DNA of 64,000 nucleotides, from contig JAWVYS010000013.1 of the NCBI GenBank assembly GCA_033722555.1, positions 1-64,000 of the forward strand, read 5' to 3'. The position numbers and the translations under genes were made by a program. Under the pieces are notes generated by a model. It saw only the letters and a program-made list of their open reading frames with translations. It was not told the DNA's origin and ran no database searches. This DNA is from Brumimicrobium sp033722555. Its GTDB lineage: Bacteria > Bacteroidota > Bacteroidia > Flavobacteriales_D > Crocinitomicaceae. The first letter of the stretch is position 1, and the number at the start of each line of letters is the position of its first letter. This document shows positions 8,426 through 17,237 of this stretch, piece by piece.

Positions 8426-9233
8426 TTAAATTTTTCTGATCGCGATTTTTAAGAAGAGCTGACTTGGGCCAAAGATAGTTTCTATTCAGGAAATCATTAA
8501 AATTCTCACGGATTAGGCGCTTTGCATTGGCTCCACTCCCTCCCAGGTGATGAAGAACCCTTATTTCCGGAATATAAACGATATCGAATCCTTTCTTTCT
8601 TATTTCATAACACCATTCCATATCTTCAAGATACATGAAATATGTTTCTGGGAGTTTATTATTTTCAAACGTACTGAGTAAGTCTTTTCTGAACATAAAG
8701 AAAGTTCCCCAAACCCAATCAGGTTTTCCGGGCGTCGAATAATCGAAATAATGCCCTTTTAAATACCGAGATTTTAAAGCAACGGGCATAATTTTTTGCA
8801 AACGAAAATTTTCAACCAATTTTTTTGTCAATGAAGGGAATGACTGACAATTGTTTTGTATACTTCCATCAGGAGAAACCAGCTGCCCGGTAACGACCCC
8901 TATTTTCTGATTCCGGTTCAGGGTCTCAAAACCAAGAGTTATAGAGTCGCTCACTAATTCAGTGTCACTGTTGAGAAGAAGTATTGTATGACCCGAGGCA
9001 TATTTTATTCCGAGATTGTTGCCTTTTGAAAAACCTAAATTTTTGTCGCTCTTTATGAGCTTGACCGAGGGAAATAATTCCGTGAATTTATCCGGATCTT
9101 GTTCTGTTGAGGCATTATCGACAAGTATGATCTCATAATCAACAGCAACCTGTTGTTTTAATATCGATTTAATACAGTCACAAGTAAGACGGAATGTATT
9201 ATAATTAATTATGACGATCGATACATCTTTCAC
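8415..9233 (-). CDS. glycosyltransferase family 2 (rhamnosyltransferase-like)
   Basis: This protein of 272 residues follows the WbbL/rhamnosyltransferase-like subgroup pattern. It has VSIVIINYNT at 4-13, LVDNAST at 37-43, NLGFSKGNNLGIKYASG at 65-81, a LLLNSDTEL metal site with NSD at 88-90, and a later YLEDMEWCYEIRKKGF catalytic region. The start codon is GTG inside a GTGA overlap with the stop of the upstream gene, which decides the start. The rhamnosyl donor is a family resemblance only. Confidence 0.88.
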   Translation of the reverse strand: MKDVSIVIINYNTFRLTCDCIKSILKQQVAVDYEIILVDNASTEQDPDKFTELFPSVKLIKSDKNLGFSKGNNLGIKYASGHTILLLNSDTELVSDSITLGFETLNRNQKIGVVTGQLVSPDGSIQNNCQSFPSLTKKLVENFRLQKIMPVALKSRYLKGHYFDYSTPGKPDWVWGTFFMFRKDLLSTFENNKLPETYFMYLEDMEWCYEIRKKGFDIVYIPEIRVLHHLGGSGANAKRLIRENFNDFLNRNYLWPKSALLKNRDQKNLNDE

Positions 9234-10162
9234 CTTCGAATCTTTTTACGAAAAAAACTGTAAACCAACGGATAAAAAATGTAATTAAAGGATAAAAACC
9301 GCCTAATTCCGTATTGATTTCTTATTAGCGCTCGATATTTCTGATAAGTAGGTTTTCCATAACCGTTCATTGCGACCAGATCAGCCAACATGTAAAAAGC
9401 TGAGTTTATGTACTTTTTGTGTTTGATCTGCAGGTAATTATTTAGTTGAATACGTGTTAAGGCCTGTTCATACCTGAATTTTTTTCCTGCATCTGAACTC
9501 CAAACTCCTGCTGAATGTAATCGGTATACAGACATGGTTTTATCAATAAAATGAGCGTATGCACCATTTTTTAATAAAAGACATTGCAAAGTATGATCTC
9601 CCGGCATAGAGGAAGAAAAAAAATCAGGCAAAGGAAAGAGCGCTGATTTTCTTAATACAATTGAAGAAGTGTGAGCATAATTGCGCAGAAGGATATCTTC
9701 GAGGTGAAAATCTTCAGTCTTGCCTGGGTTTAGCTGATCAATAGTGAACAATCCGTCATGTAACTCGTAAGCTGGATGAAAACAAAAGGCACAGTTTTGA
9801 TTCTTTTCAAGATATTCTACCTGGATTTTTAACTTTTCCTCATCGGTCCAATAGTCGTCCCCCTCACAGAGAGCGATGTAGGTCCCCTTTGCCTTATTTA
9901 GGGCGCTTATAAAATTGGGCATCATGCCTAAATTACTAGGGTTTCTTATATACCTTATTTGAACTGGCCCGGAATAATCTTCGATTATTTCTCGAATTAT
10001 TGACTCAGAATTGTCCGGTGAGAAGTCTTCCGAAATGATTAATTCAACTGAAAACTCTGATTTTTGTGCCAATACTCCATGGATCGCTTCTTTTATAAAC
10101 CGTTCATGCTGATATGTTATCATCACCACACTGAGCAATGGTGTCGGCAAATTTTCATTCAT
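9230..10162 (-). CDS. glycosyltransferase family 2 (first gene of glycan cluster)
   Basis: This GT-A enzyme of 310 residues belongs to the subgroup with the EGDDYW signature (100-105) in place of a simple DXD. It also shows LLSVVMITYQHERF near 9-23 and SEDFSPDNS near 44-52. It is the promoter-proximal gene of the minus-strand cluster, preceded by a long AT-rich gap shared with a divergent T9SS protein gene. No flippase, polymerase or nucleotide-sugar synthesis gene accompanies the cluster inside the window, so it depends on genes elsewhere. Confidence 0.9.
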   Translation of the reverse strand: MNENLPTPLLSVVMITYQHERFIKEAIHGVLAQKSEFSVELIISEDFSPDNSESIIREIIEDYSGPVQIRYIRNPSNLGMMPNFISALNKAKGTYIALCEGDDYWTDEEKLKIQVEYLEKNQNCAFCFHPAYELHDGLFTIDQLNPGKTEDFHLEDILLRNYAHTSSIVLRKSALFPLPDFFSSSMPGDHTLQCLLLKNGAYAHFIDKTMSVYRLHSAGVWSSDAGKKFRYEQALTRIQLNNYLQIKHKKYINSAFYMLADLVAMNGYGKPTYQKYRALIRNQYGIRRFLSFNYIFYPLVYSFFRKKIRR

Positions 10163-10527
10163 GGGTATTATGATGGAGTATCTTGATTCGTGCCCGTATC
10201 AATGGAAAATGTTTTCAGTGAATATTCGCTATATACACGTGTTTGGTGAAAAATACTTAAATTAATCGTAGGTTCAAAATTACGGTTTTTAAGTAAAAAG
10301 AAGGAATTATCTTTTTGAATGTTAATTTAGATAAAATTAGCATAAGGTTCTTGTCTGCATGAAGATTATGATTTGAATGGTGAGAAAATTAATATCTGGA
10401 GCATATCCATTTATTTTGTGAATATTTATTAAATTCAGAAAACAGCGTGTCTGATTTTGGTTTAAAACCAACTTAAATGTACCTTTAATCGTTTAAATTA
10501 AACAGGAGGTTCTATTTCTTTGTAAAG
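10163..10527. promoter_or_regulatory. divergent AT-rich intergenic region
   Basis: This gap of 365 bases lies between the divergent glycan cluster and the T9SS protein gene. I see no gene or tRNA. Two short palindromes lie near the right side: TTGGTTT-A-AAACCAA at 10457-10471 and GTTTAA-A-TTAAAC at 10491-10503, either of which could be an operator. An AGGAGG at 10504-10509 is too far from the ATG to act as a normal ribosome site. No clean TAnnTTTG promoter was found on either strand. Confidence 0.35.
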
Positions 10528-13500
10528 ATGAATTTAAAATCACTCATATTATTGACGGTATTATTCTGTCAGTCGGCGTTTTCTCAGTCATTTACAGGTG
10601 TAAATCCAAAAAACAACGAGTACCGCGCTCCAGGGAATATCAGCTTTGAATGGAACACCACCGGATCAGCTTCATATACATTACAAATAGCGGATGCCCC
10701 TTCTTTTAATAATATAATTGTTACAGAAACAAGTGTTACAAATCAGGTTACTACAACATCACCCCTTGCTTCAGGGATTTACTATTGGAGAGTTGACGAT
10801 GGAACACAGTTTAGTCAAAGCTACCGATTAAATATTTTTGAACCTTCTGCTGATCCGAATATTGAATTATGGTTAGACCCTTCTGTGGGCATTGCCCAGG
10901 ACGGATTTGGAAATATTTCTTCATGGTCCGACGTGAATTCAGGAAGTGGTTTAAGCTTCAGTCAAAGCAACGGAGTAAATCAACCTTTTTATCAGCCAAA
11001 TGGATTTTCCGGATTACCCCACCTTGAATTTAATGGATCACAGTTCTTGAACGGTGGTGACGTATTAGATATTCAGCTGGAAAGTCGGGCTTTTTATATA
11101 ATTGGAAGTGCATCAGGTAATGATCAGGCCTTTATTGCGAAGTCCATAGCGGATGGTCAGCCAAGTCGATATTCTTTGTTAAATCTGGCGGGATTTTCAA
11201 CGGTTCTTTATCAAGATAATACAATAAGAAATGTCTCTCAATCTGGCGTTATTACGGGGAATACCTTGTATAATTTCAATGTGAACAGGTCTGCAGCGGA
11301 AATTAGTTATTATGTAAACAACAACACCCCTGTTACTAACACGATTAATAGCTCATTCAATATGGATTCACCGTTTCGATTCCTTATAGGAGCTTATAAC
11401 GCAAATCCGGATAATAGTGAGATTTTGCATTTGAATGGCTCCATTAGTGAAATTATCATCATTGATGATGTTTCTAGCACTTCCAGAGACAATACTATTG
11501 GATATTTAAGGTATAAATATATTCCTACGCTTGACCTTGGTTTTGACATAAATGCTTATGGATTTTGTCAAAAGGTTCTGCACGGAGGCTCTGGGTACTC
11601 TTCCTACCTCTGGTCGAACGGCTCAACAGCGGATAGTCTGGTGGTTTCGGAATCAGGCACTTACTGGGTAGAGGTTGTTGACATTTTTGGATTTACATCA
11701 AGAGATTCTATAGAAGTGGAATTCCCTCAACTTAATTACCCCCAAAACCAACTTTTCTGCCCCGGAGATTCCCTAACCTGGTACACCAACCTGGGACCAA
11801 ACTACAACTACCTCTGGTCCGACGGCTCTACCGCAGATAGTTTATCTATTGATACTCCCGGAAATTATCACGTCCAAATCACAGACACCAATGGTTGTAT
11901 TTTTCAGTCAGACACTTTAACATTTAACGAAGATCCTTTCGAGACTATAGTAGATCTTGGACCGGATAAAAACCTATGTACAGGAAATGAGTTGGGACTT
12001 ATTTCAGGAGACAGCCTGGTAGAGGATTATCTTTGGAGTACAGGTTCAACGGATTCGGTTATACCCATGAATGTTTCTGGAACGTATTATCTGGATGTAA
12101 TTAATAGCAATGGCTGTGAGGCTTCCGACACAATTGAAATCACAATTATAGGTGATGCACCGGTTGTAAATATTCTTTCAGACAATGAAGCCTGTCAGAA
12201 TCACCCTTTTATTTATGACGCCGAAGCTGTGACAACAGACGGGTCAACCATTGACACATGGCAGTGGAGTTTCGATACAGGTGATTCTTCACCACTCGAC
12301 AGCGGGTCGTATGTTTATGTATCGCCCGGCAATTATACCCTTTCCTTAACTGTTCAAACCTCTGTGGGTTGTTTTAAAAACGAAGAGATTTCTATTCAGG
12401 TCCATCAGCAACCCGAACTCTCTTTTTCCAATATTAATGACTGTCAATCTTCTTTGATCCAGTTTAATGGAAGCCAGTTAACCCCTACAATAATAAATTC
12501 ATGGGACTGGAATTTTGGTGATCCTTCAAGTGGAGTTAACAATCAGGCTGTGGGTCAGAATACAACCCATGTATTTAATGATGCGGGAAGCTATTACATA
12601 ACCTTAATCGGTGAGGACATCAACGGCTGCTATGATACTGTTATTCAACCCATCGTAATCAAACCTTCCCCGGAAATAGAATTTACCTTCGATGAAATAT
12701 GCGCAGGTGATGTTGTCGAGTTCGAAAACCAAACTTCAATTGCGCCTCCGGGGATAATAACTGGATATAACTGGTCTTTTGGAGACGGAGGTTTTTCAAA
12801 TCAGACAAACCCTCAAAGACTTTATAACACCCCCGGAAATTATTCTGTTTCCTTGAGTGCAAGTTCAAACAACGGCTGTACAGCCAACCTTACCAAGCCG
12901 TTAAAAATACACGCTTACCCCATTGTTGATGCATCTTACGGAGACTTATGTGCAGGAATACCTATAGAATTTACCGATGAATCTTCGGTTCCCAACGGGA
13001 GTGTAGCGGATGTAAACTGGTCATTCAACGATGGTCCTTCCTTAAACGGATTCAACGTATATCAGTTGTTTTCCGAGATCGGAACGCATACCATTGAACA
13101 AGTTGTTTCATCAGCTTTTGGCTGTACTTCATCCGAAAATTTCACAGTCACCCTAAACGATTTCCTTTCAGCAGATTTTGAAATACAGCCGAATGCATTT
13201 TTGGCCGAATATCCTACTGAATTCATCAATTTAAGTGTGGGTGGAGACAACCATTCATGGACATTCGGTACTTACGGTTCCTCCACGGATGAAAACCCTA
13301 CCTTTATCTTCCCTCAGTCTGCTATAGGTAATTCTGTCAACGTGTTTCTTCAAACATCCAATGCTGCAGGATGCACCGATACGGTTAGCATGACACTTGA
13401 AGTGCTGGAAAGGAAAACAGACCTCGCCCTTGAACAACTATTTATACAAACTCAGAACGGGTTCTATGTTGTGGGGGTTAAACTCAAGAATCGCGGCAGT

Positions 13501-14001
13501 ACACCGATAAATTCAGTAGATCTCTTTCTTAGAATCCCCGGAAACAATGTTATTAAAGAAACCTGGAACGGAGAGCTTCAGGCGGGAGAGGAAGAGATTT
13601 ATGTTTTCAGTTCTTCAGTTTCTTCAAGTGTACACAGTGGTAGTAAATATGTTTGTGTTGACGGAGAGATTGAAAGTCCCGCCGAATTTTCAGATGAGAA
13701 CCTGAATAATAATTCAATATGTTCCATGATATCCGGAGAGTCAGGAATCATTATTATGCCTTATCCGAATCCCGTAAACGATGAATTGACCGTTAGCCTC
13801 ATTATTCCATCGGAAGAAACAGGTTCTTTAAAAATTTACGATGCTTACGGAAAGTTAGTCTACGATTTCTTCGAAGAAAAAACGCTGGAGGGGGGATTAA
13901 ATAGTTTTGTGGTAAATACGACCGACTGGAGAAGTGGCGTTTATTCTATCATTTATCTTTCGAACGGAGAAAAACGATCTGCAAAACTCGTGAAGCTTTA
14001 A
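10528..14001 (+). CDS. large T9SS cargo protein with LamG-like, PKD and CARDB-like domains
   Basis: This secreted protein of 1157 residues has a signal peptide at 1-20. In order: a short Ig-like module; a concanavalin/LamG-like jellyroll domain at about 110-330 (begins NIELWLDPSVG); Ig-like modules at 340-545 with repeated YLWSNGSTADSL blocks; several PKD-type modules at 550-965 (WSFGDG, WNFGDPS); a CARDB-like domain at about 975-1070; and a type A sorting tail in the last 80 residues (YPNPVNDELTV, GVYSIIYL, final KLVKL). It is probably displayed on or released from the cell surface through the type IX system. No enzyme active site is recognised; binding of glycans is a guess from the jellyroll domain. 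Confidence 0.9.
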   Translation: MNLKSLILLTVLFCQSAFSQSFTGVNPKNNEYRAPGNISFEWNTTGSASYTLQIADAPSFNNIIVTETSVTNQVTTTSPLASGIYYWRVDDGTQFSQSYRLNIFEPSADPNIELWLDPSVGIAQDGFGNISSWSDVNSGSGLSFSQSNGVNQPFYQPNGFSGLPHLEFNGSQFLNGGDVLDIQLESRAFYIIGSASGNDQAFIAKSIADGQPSRYSLLNLAGFSTVLYQDNTIRNVSQSGVITGNTLYNFNVNRSAAEISYYVNNNTPVTNTINSSFNMDSPFRFLIGAYNANPDNSEILHLNGSISEIIIIDDVSSTSRDNTIGYLRYKYIPTLDLGFDINAYGFCQKVLHGGSGYSSYLWSNGSTADSLVVSESGTYWVEVVDIFGFTSRDSIEVEFPQLNYPQNQLFCPGDSLTWYTNLGPNYNYLWSDGSTADSLSIDTPGNYHVQITDTNGCIFQSDTLTFNEDPFETIVDLGPDKNLCTGNELGLISGDSLVEDYLWSTGSTDSVIPMNVSGTYYLDVINSNGCEASDTIEITIIGDAPVVNILSDNEACQNHPFIYDAEAVTTDGSTIDTWQWSFDTGDSSPLDSGSYVYVSPGNYTLSLTVQTSVGCFKNEEISIQVHQQPELSFSNINDCQSSLIQFNGSQLTPTIINSWDWNFGDPSSGVNNQAVGQNTTHVFNDAGSYYITLIGEDINGCYDTVIQPIVIKPSPEIEFTFDEICAGDVVEFENQTSIAPPGIITGYNWSFGDGGFSNQTNPQRLYNTPGNYSVSLSASSNNGCTANLTKPLKIHAYPIVDASYGDLCAGIPIEFTDESSVPNGSVADVNWSFNDGPSLNGFNVYQLFSEIGTHTIEQVVSSAFGCTSSENFTVTLNDFLSADFEIQPNAFLAEYPTEFINLSVGGDNHSWTFGTYGSSTDENPTFIFPQSAIGNSVNVFLQTSNAAGCTDTVSMTLEVLERKTDLALEQLFIQTQNGFYVVGVKLKNRGSTPINSVDLFLRIPGNNVIKETWNGELQAGEEEIYVFSSSVSSSVHSGSKYVCVDGEIESPAEFSDENLNNNSICSMISGESGIIIMPYPNPVNDELTVSLIIPSEETGSLKIYDAYGKLVYDFFEEKTLEGGLNSFVVNTTDWRSGVYSIIYLSNGEKRSAKLVKL

Positions 14002-14082
14002 AAAGAGGAATTTCCGGCCATGTTTCTAAACCTATAATTATCAGGATCAAAAAATATATGTTTAAGGATTCACTCAGATTAT

Positions 14083-14090
14083 TATCTTTA
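14083..14090 (+). promoter_or_regulatory. -7-like element before the ABC transporter operon
   Basis: TATCTTTA matches TAnnTTTG except for the last base and lies 16 bases upstream of the ATG. No clear TTG sits at the right distance upstream, so support is modest. Confidence 0.3.
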
Positions 14091-14106
14091 TCCTTAATAA
14101 ATCACG

Positions 14107-15036
14107 ATGCTGGAAATAGACGGAATATCAAAATCCTTTTTTCGGAAAAAAGCCCTTTCCGATGTGAGCTTCAAAGTTAAGGAAGGAGAAATTCTCGGAT
14201 TATTAGGACCTAACGGGGCCGGTAAGACAACCCTCATAAGGGTGATTAACAGAATTATTCCTGCCGATAAAGGATATGTTACCTTTCGGGGTAAATTAAT
14301 TCAGCAGGAGGGCCTAAAGAACATCGGTTATCTTCCGGAGGAGAGAGGACTATATCGTTCGATGACGGTGGAAGGGCAAATTATTTTTTTAGCCAGATTA
14401 AGAGGTCTTAAGCTGAATGAAGCCAAAGAACAAATGAATTTCTGGCTCGAAAAGTTTGAAATTTCAGGGTGGAAAAAAAAGCGTATTGAGGAATTATCGA
14501 AAGGGATGGCCCAGAAAATTCAGTTTATATGTGCTATTATTCATGACCCGGACTTAATAATTCTCGACGAACCTTTCAGCGGTTTTGATCCCCTAAACAT
14601 CGGATTGATAAGAAATGAGATTAAAACTTTTCGGGAGAAAGGGAAAACTGTTATACTTTCCACGCACAGTATGAGAAGTGTGGAGGAAATATGCGACAGC
14701 GTTGTTTTAATTAATAACGGTGAAAAAATTTTGGAAGGGAAGGTGAGGGAACTCCGAGATACATATAAAAAAGGCCTGTACGCAATTTCATTTCACGGAA
14801 ACATGATAGCCTTTGCAACTGCACTATGGGCGGGTTATGAGATCGTGGATAAACAGACACATTCCGATGAACACTTTACTGTTTATTTGAAAATGCGTCG
14901 CGATAACGAAATAAACGACCTGTTAAACGCAGTTATGCATCAGGTCAAAATCACAGCCGTGGAGGAAGTTTTACCAGGGATGGAAGACATCTTTCTTGAA
15001 GAAGTAAATAAAACCTTAAATCCGAAAAATGAATAA
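14107..15036 (+). CDS. ABC transporter ATP-binding protein (NatA-like)
   Basis: This nucleotide-binding subunit of 309 residues has all motifs: Walker A GPNGAGKT at 34-41, a signature LSKGMAQK at 130-137 (variant of LSGGQ), Walker B LIILDEP at 150-156, and the H-loop STHS shortly after. The C-terminal 80 residues match the accessory domain found in NatA-type ATPases that power ABC-2 exporters. It overlaps the permease gene by 8 bases, so the pair form one complex at the inner membrane. The substrate is unknown; sodium or drug export is only the family precedent. Confidence 0.93.
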   Translation: MLEIDGISKSFFRKKALSDVSFKVKEGEILGLLGPNGAGKTTLIRVINRIIPADKGYVTFRGKLIQQEGLKNIGYLPEERGLYRSMTVEGQIIFLARLRGLKLNEAKEQMNFWLEKFEISGWKKKRIEELSKGMAQKIQFICAIIHDPDLIILDEPFSGFDPLNIGLIRNEIKTFREKGKTVILSTHSMRSVEEICDSVVLINNGEKILEGKVRELRDTYKKGLYAISFHGNMIAFATALWAGYEIVDKQTHSDEHFTVYLKMRRDNEINDLLNAVMHQVKITAVEEVLPGMEDIFLEEVNKTLNPKNE

Positions 15037-16339
15037 AACCTGGCTTATAGCTAAGCGCGAGATACGGGACAGGATTACAAGCCGGTCCTTCCTAGGTGTA
15101 CTTATTATAGGGCCTCTTATTGTTCTGGGTTTAATTTATATCTTCCTTTCCTACGACAGTAAAGAAAAGCAGAATTGGGAAGTGCTTCTAATGGATGAAA
15201 CAAATCTTTTTGAAGGAAAATTGAGCCCGAAAAAAGACCCCTATTTGGATTTTCATTTTATTAATGATTTTGTGGATTACGATGAATTTGCGAATAATCA
15301 AACGTTCAGCAAATTTGATCTGGCAGTCTGGATCAACGAAAAAGTCGTGTCGAATAAACATGTAATTATCTTTTATCGTGAAAAGCCTTCTGAAGCAATA
15401 CAACGAAGGCTTGTTTATCATGTGGAACGCAGATTAGAAGAGGTTATGGTTGAAGAATTTACAGGTCTTTCGGTTTCAAAATTTAGAGAAATCAAACAGC
15501 CGCTATCTTTCTCTCTCCGCGACACTTATGATCCAAGAAATGAATACTCGGAAAAGGCGGCATGGGTTGGTTTTACTTTCGGAGCCTTTATCGTTTTGTT
15601 TTTGTTGCTTTTTGGAATGACTATTTTGAGGAGCGTGTCCAGAGAGAAATCAAACCGGATTGTTGAAATAATGTTGGCTTCCGTGTCAAGCAATTCACTG
15701 CTCTCGGGCAAAATACTGGGAATTGGCATTTCGGCAGTTATTCAGGTTTTGAGTTGGATAATATTGCTTTCGACAGGTTTGATTCTGTTCAGAATGTTTA
15801 TGTTTCCTGACATGTTTTCTCCTGAGATTGTGGCAGAACAACTTAACAATCCGGGAGCAAACCTTACTTCCGGCCATAGTCCTTTTGTTTCTTTAATTTT
15901 CGAACAGATTCGTTTTGGAAATATGGTGGTCTTTTTTTTACTCTTTTTCTTTGGGGGATATTTGTTTTACGGAGCCTTATTCGCAGCAGTAGGATCTTCT
16001 ATGGGGTCAGAGTCCGATGGGCAGCAGTTTATTATCCCATTAAACCTATTGTTGCTTTTTTCCCTGGTTGCCGGGTATTTTGCTATAGTTTACCCTGACA
16101 GTTCACTGACTGCTTTTTTCGGTTTTCTGCCTTTTACTTCTCCTGTAATAATGATGATAGAACTGGCCAATGGATTTGAGGTCGGAGAATCCTGGCGACT
16201 TTATTTAGCACTTTTTATTCTTTTTGTTTCAGGGTTTATTACCCTGTACATGGCCGGAAGAATTTTTCATAACGGCATCCTTCGCTTTGGACATCGGTTA
16301 AAGCTGGGTTTATTGCTAAAATGGGTAAAGAAGTCATAA
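15029..16339 (+). CDS. ABC-2 family transporter permease (NatB-like)
   Basis: This permease of 436 residues has one N-terminal membrane segment at about 20-43. A long extracytoplasmic domain follows (about 44-185), then a C-terminal block of five or more membrane segments that contains ILRSVSREKSNRIVEIMLAS, the coupling-helix signature of ABC-2 permeases. It overlaps the ATPase gene by 8 bases. Its stop codon overlaps the start of the phosphatase gene (TAATG). Confidence 0.92.
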   Translation: MNKTWLIAKREIRDRITSRSFLGVLIIGPLIVLGLIYIFLSYDSKEKQNWEVLLMDETNLFEGKLSPKKDPYLDFHFINDFVDYDEFANNQTFSKFDLAVWINEKVVSNKHVIIFYREKPSEAIQRRLVYHVERRLEEVMVEEFTGLSVSKFREIKQPLSFSLRDTYDPRNEYSEKAAWVGFTFGAFIVLFLLLFGMTILRSVSREKSNRIVEIMLASVSSNSLLSGKILGIGISAVIQVLSWIILLSTGLILFRMFMFPDMFSPEIVAEQLNNPGANLTSGHSPFVSLIFEQIRFGNMVVFFLLFFFGGYLFYGALFAAVGSSMGSESDGQQFIIPLNLLLLFSLVAGYFAIVYPDSSLTAFFGFLPFTSPVIMMIELANGFEVGESWRLYLALFILFVSGFITLYMAGRIFHNGILRFGHRLKLGLLLKWVKKS

Positions 16340-17232
16340 TGAGAGGAGCCATAATCGATCTCGGTACAAACACCTTTAATCTAATTGTTTTTGAAAAGAA
16401 CGTTTCAGGATTACGAAAAACCCTGACGTCGTATAAGCACCCGGTAAATTTGGGTATGGGAGGAATCAATGAGAAAATAATTAGCCCCGATGCTGAGCAC
16501 AGGGCATTCTTGGCTCTGGAAGACTTTCTTAATACGTGCCGAAAGTTTAAGGTTGAGAAAATCGCCGCCTTTGGCACGTCTGCTTTGCGAGACGCCAGAA
16601 ATACCCCTGAATTTGTTGAGAAAGCGAAAGAGTTATTCGGGATTGATATTCAGGTAATCAGTGGAATGGAAGAAGCCCGCTTGATTTTTGAGGGCGTAAG
16701 GTCTGTGCATAAATTCAGCGCTCCTTCCTGCATTATGGATATTGGCGGAGGGAGTACAGAGTTCATTTTTGTCGACCAGAAGGGAATTACTGGTCAGGGA
16801 AGTTTTGATATTGGGGTATCTCGTGTGATACAGCAGTACGATCTGACTGACCCTTTAAGCGACGAGGACATTACCGTTATTACGACCTTTTTTGATAGGG
16901 TTTCTCAGGACTATTTTAAGGACAAACAGGCCACCGAACTCATTGGAGCTTCAGGAAGTTTTGAAACATTCTACGAAATGGTTACCGGCAATGAAGCAAG
17001 CACGACCAGGAGCTTGAAAATTCCTTTTAAGGAATTGCACCAAGCCTTAGATTATCTCATTTTTTCTTCAACTGATCAACGGAAAGAAAACAACAGAATC
17101 CCCGAATTCAGAGTACCGATGATTCATGTTGCGGCGTTGAAAACAAAATGGATAATGGAAAAATTAAAGATAAAACAGTGTTCCATTTCTCCGGCCTCTC
17201 TTAAAGAGGGAGCCATGGAAACACTGTTTTAA
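16339..17232 (+). CDS. exopolyphosphatase / Ppx-GppA family protein
   Basis: This ASKHA-fold phosphatase of 297 residues acts on polyphosphate or pppGpp in its family. The phosphate-binding loops are clear: AIIDLGTNTFNL at 4-15 and CIMDIGGGSTEFIF at 131-144, with the catalytic Glu in the MEEARLIFEG segment near 111-112. It has the short Bacteroidota length and lacks the C-terminal HD-like domain of E. coli PPX. The ATG at 16339 forms a TAATG overlap with the permease stop; an in-frame ATG at 16321 is less likely. Coupling to an exporter is unusual and may be only positional. Confidence 0.92.
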   Translation: MRGAIIDLGTNTFNLIVFEKNVSGLRKTLTSYKHPVNLGMGGINEKIISPDAEHRAFLALEDFLNTCRKFKVEKIAAFGTSALRDARNTPEFVEKAKELFGIDIQVISGMEEARLIFEGVRSVHKFSAPSCIMDIGGGSTEFIFVDQKGITGQGSFDIGVSRVIQQYDLTDPLSDEDITVITTFFDRVSQDYFKDKQATELIGASGSFETFYEMVTGNEASTTRSLKIPFKELHQALDYLIFSSTDQRKENNRIPEFRVPMIHVAALKTKWIMEKLKIKQCSISPASLKEGAMETLF

Positions 17233-17237
17233 TTTTA

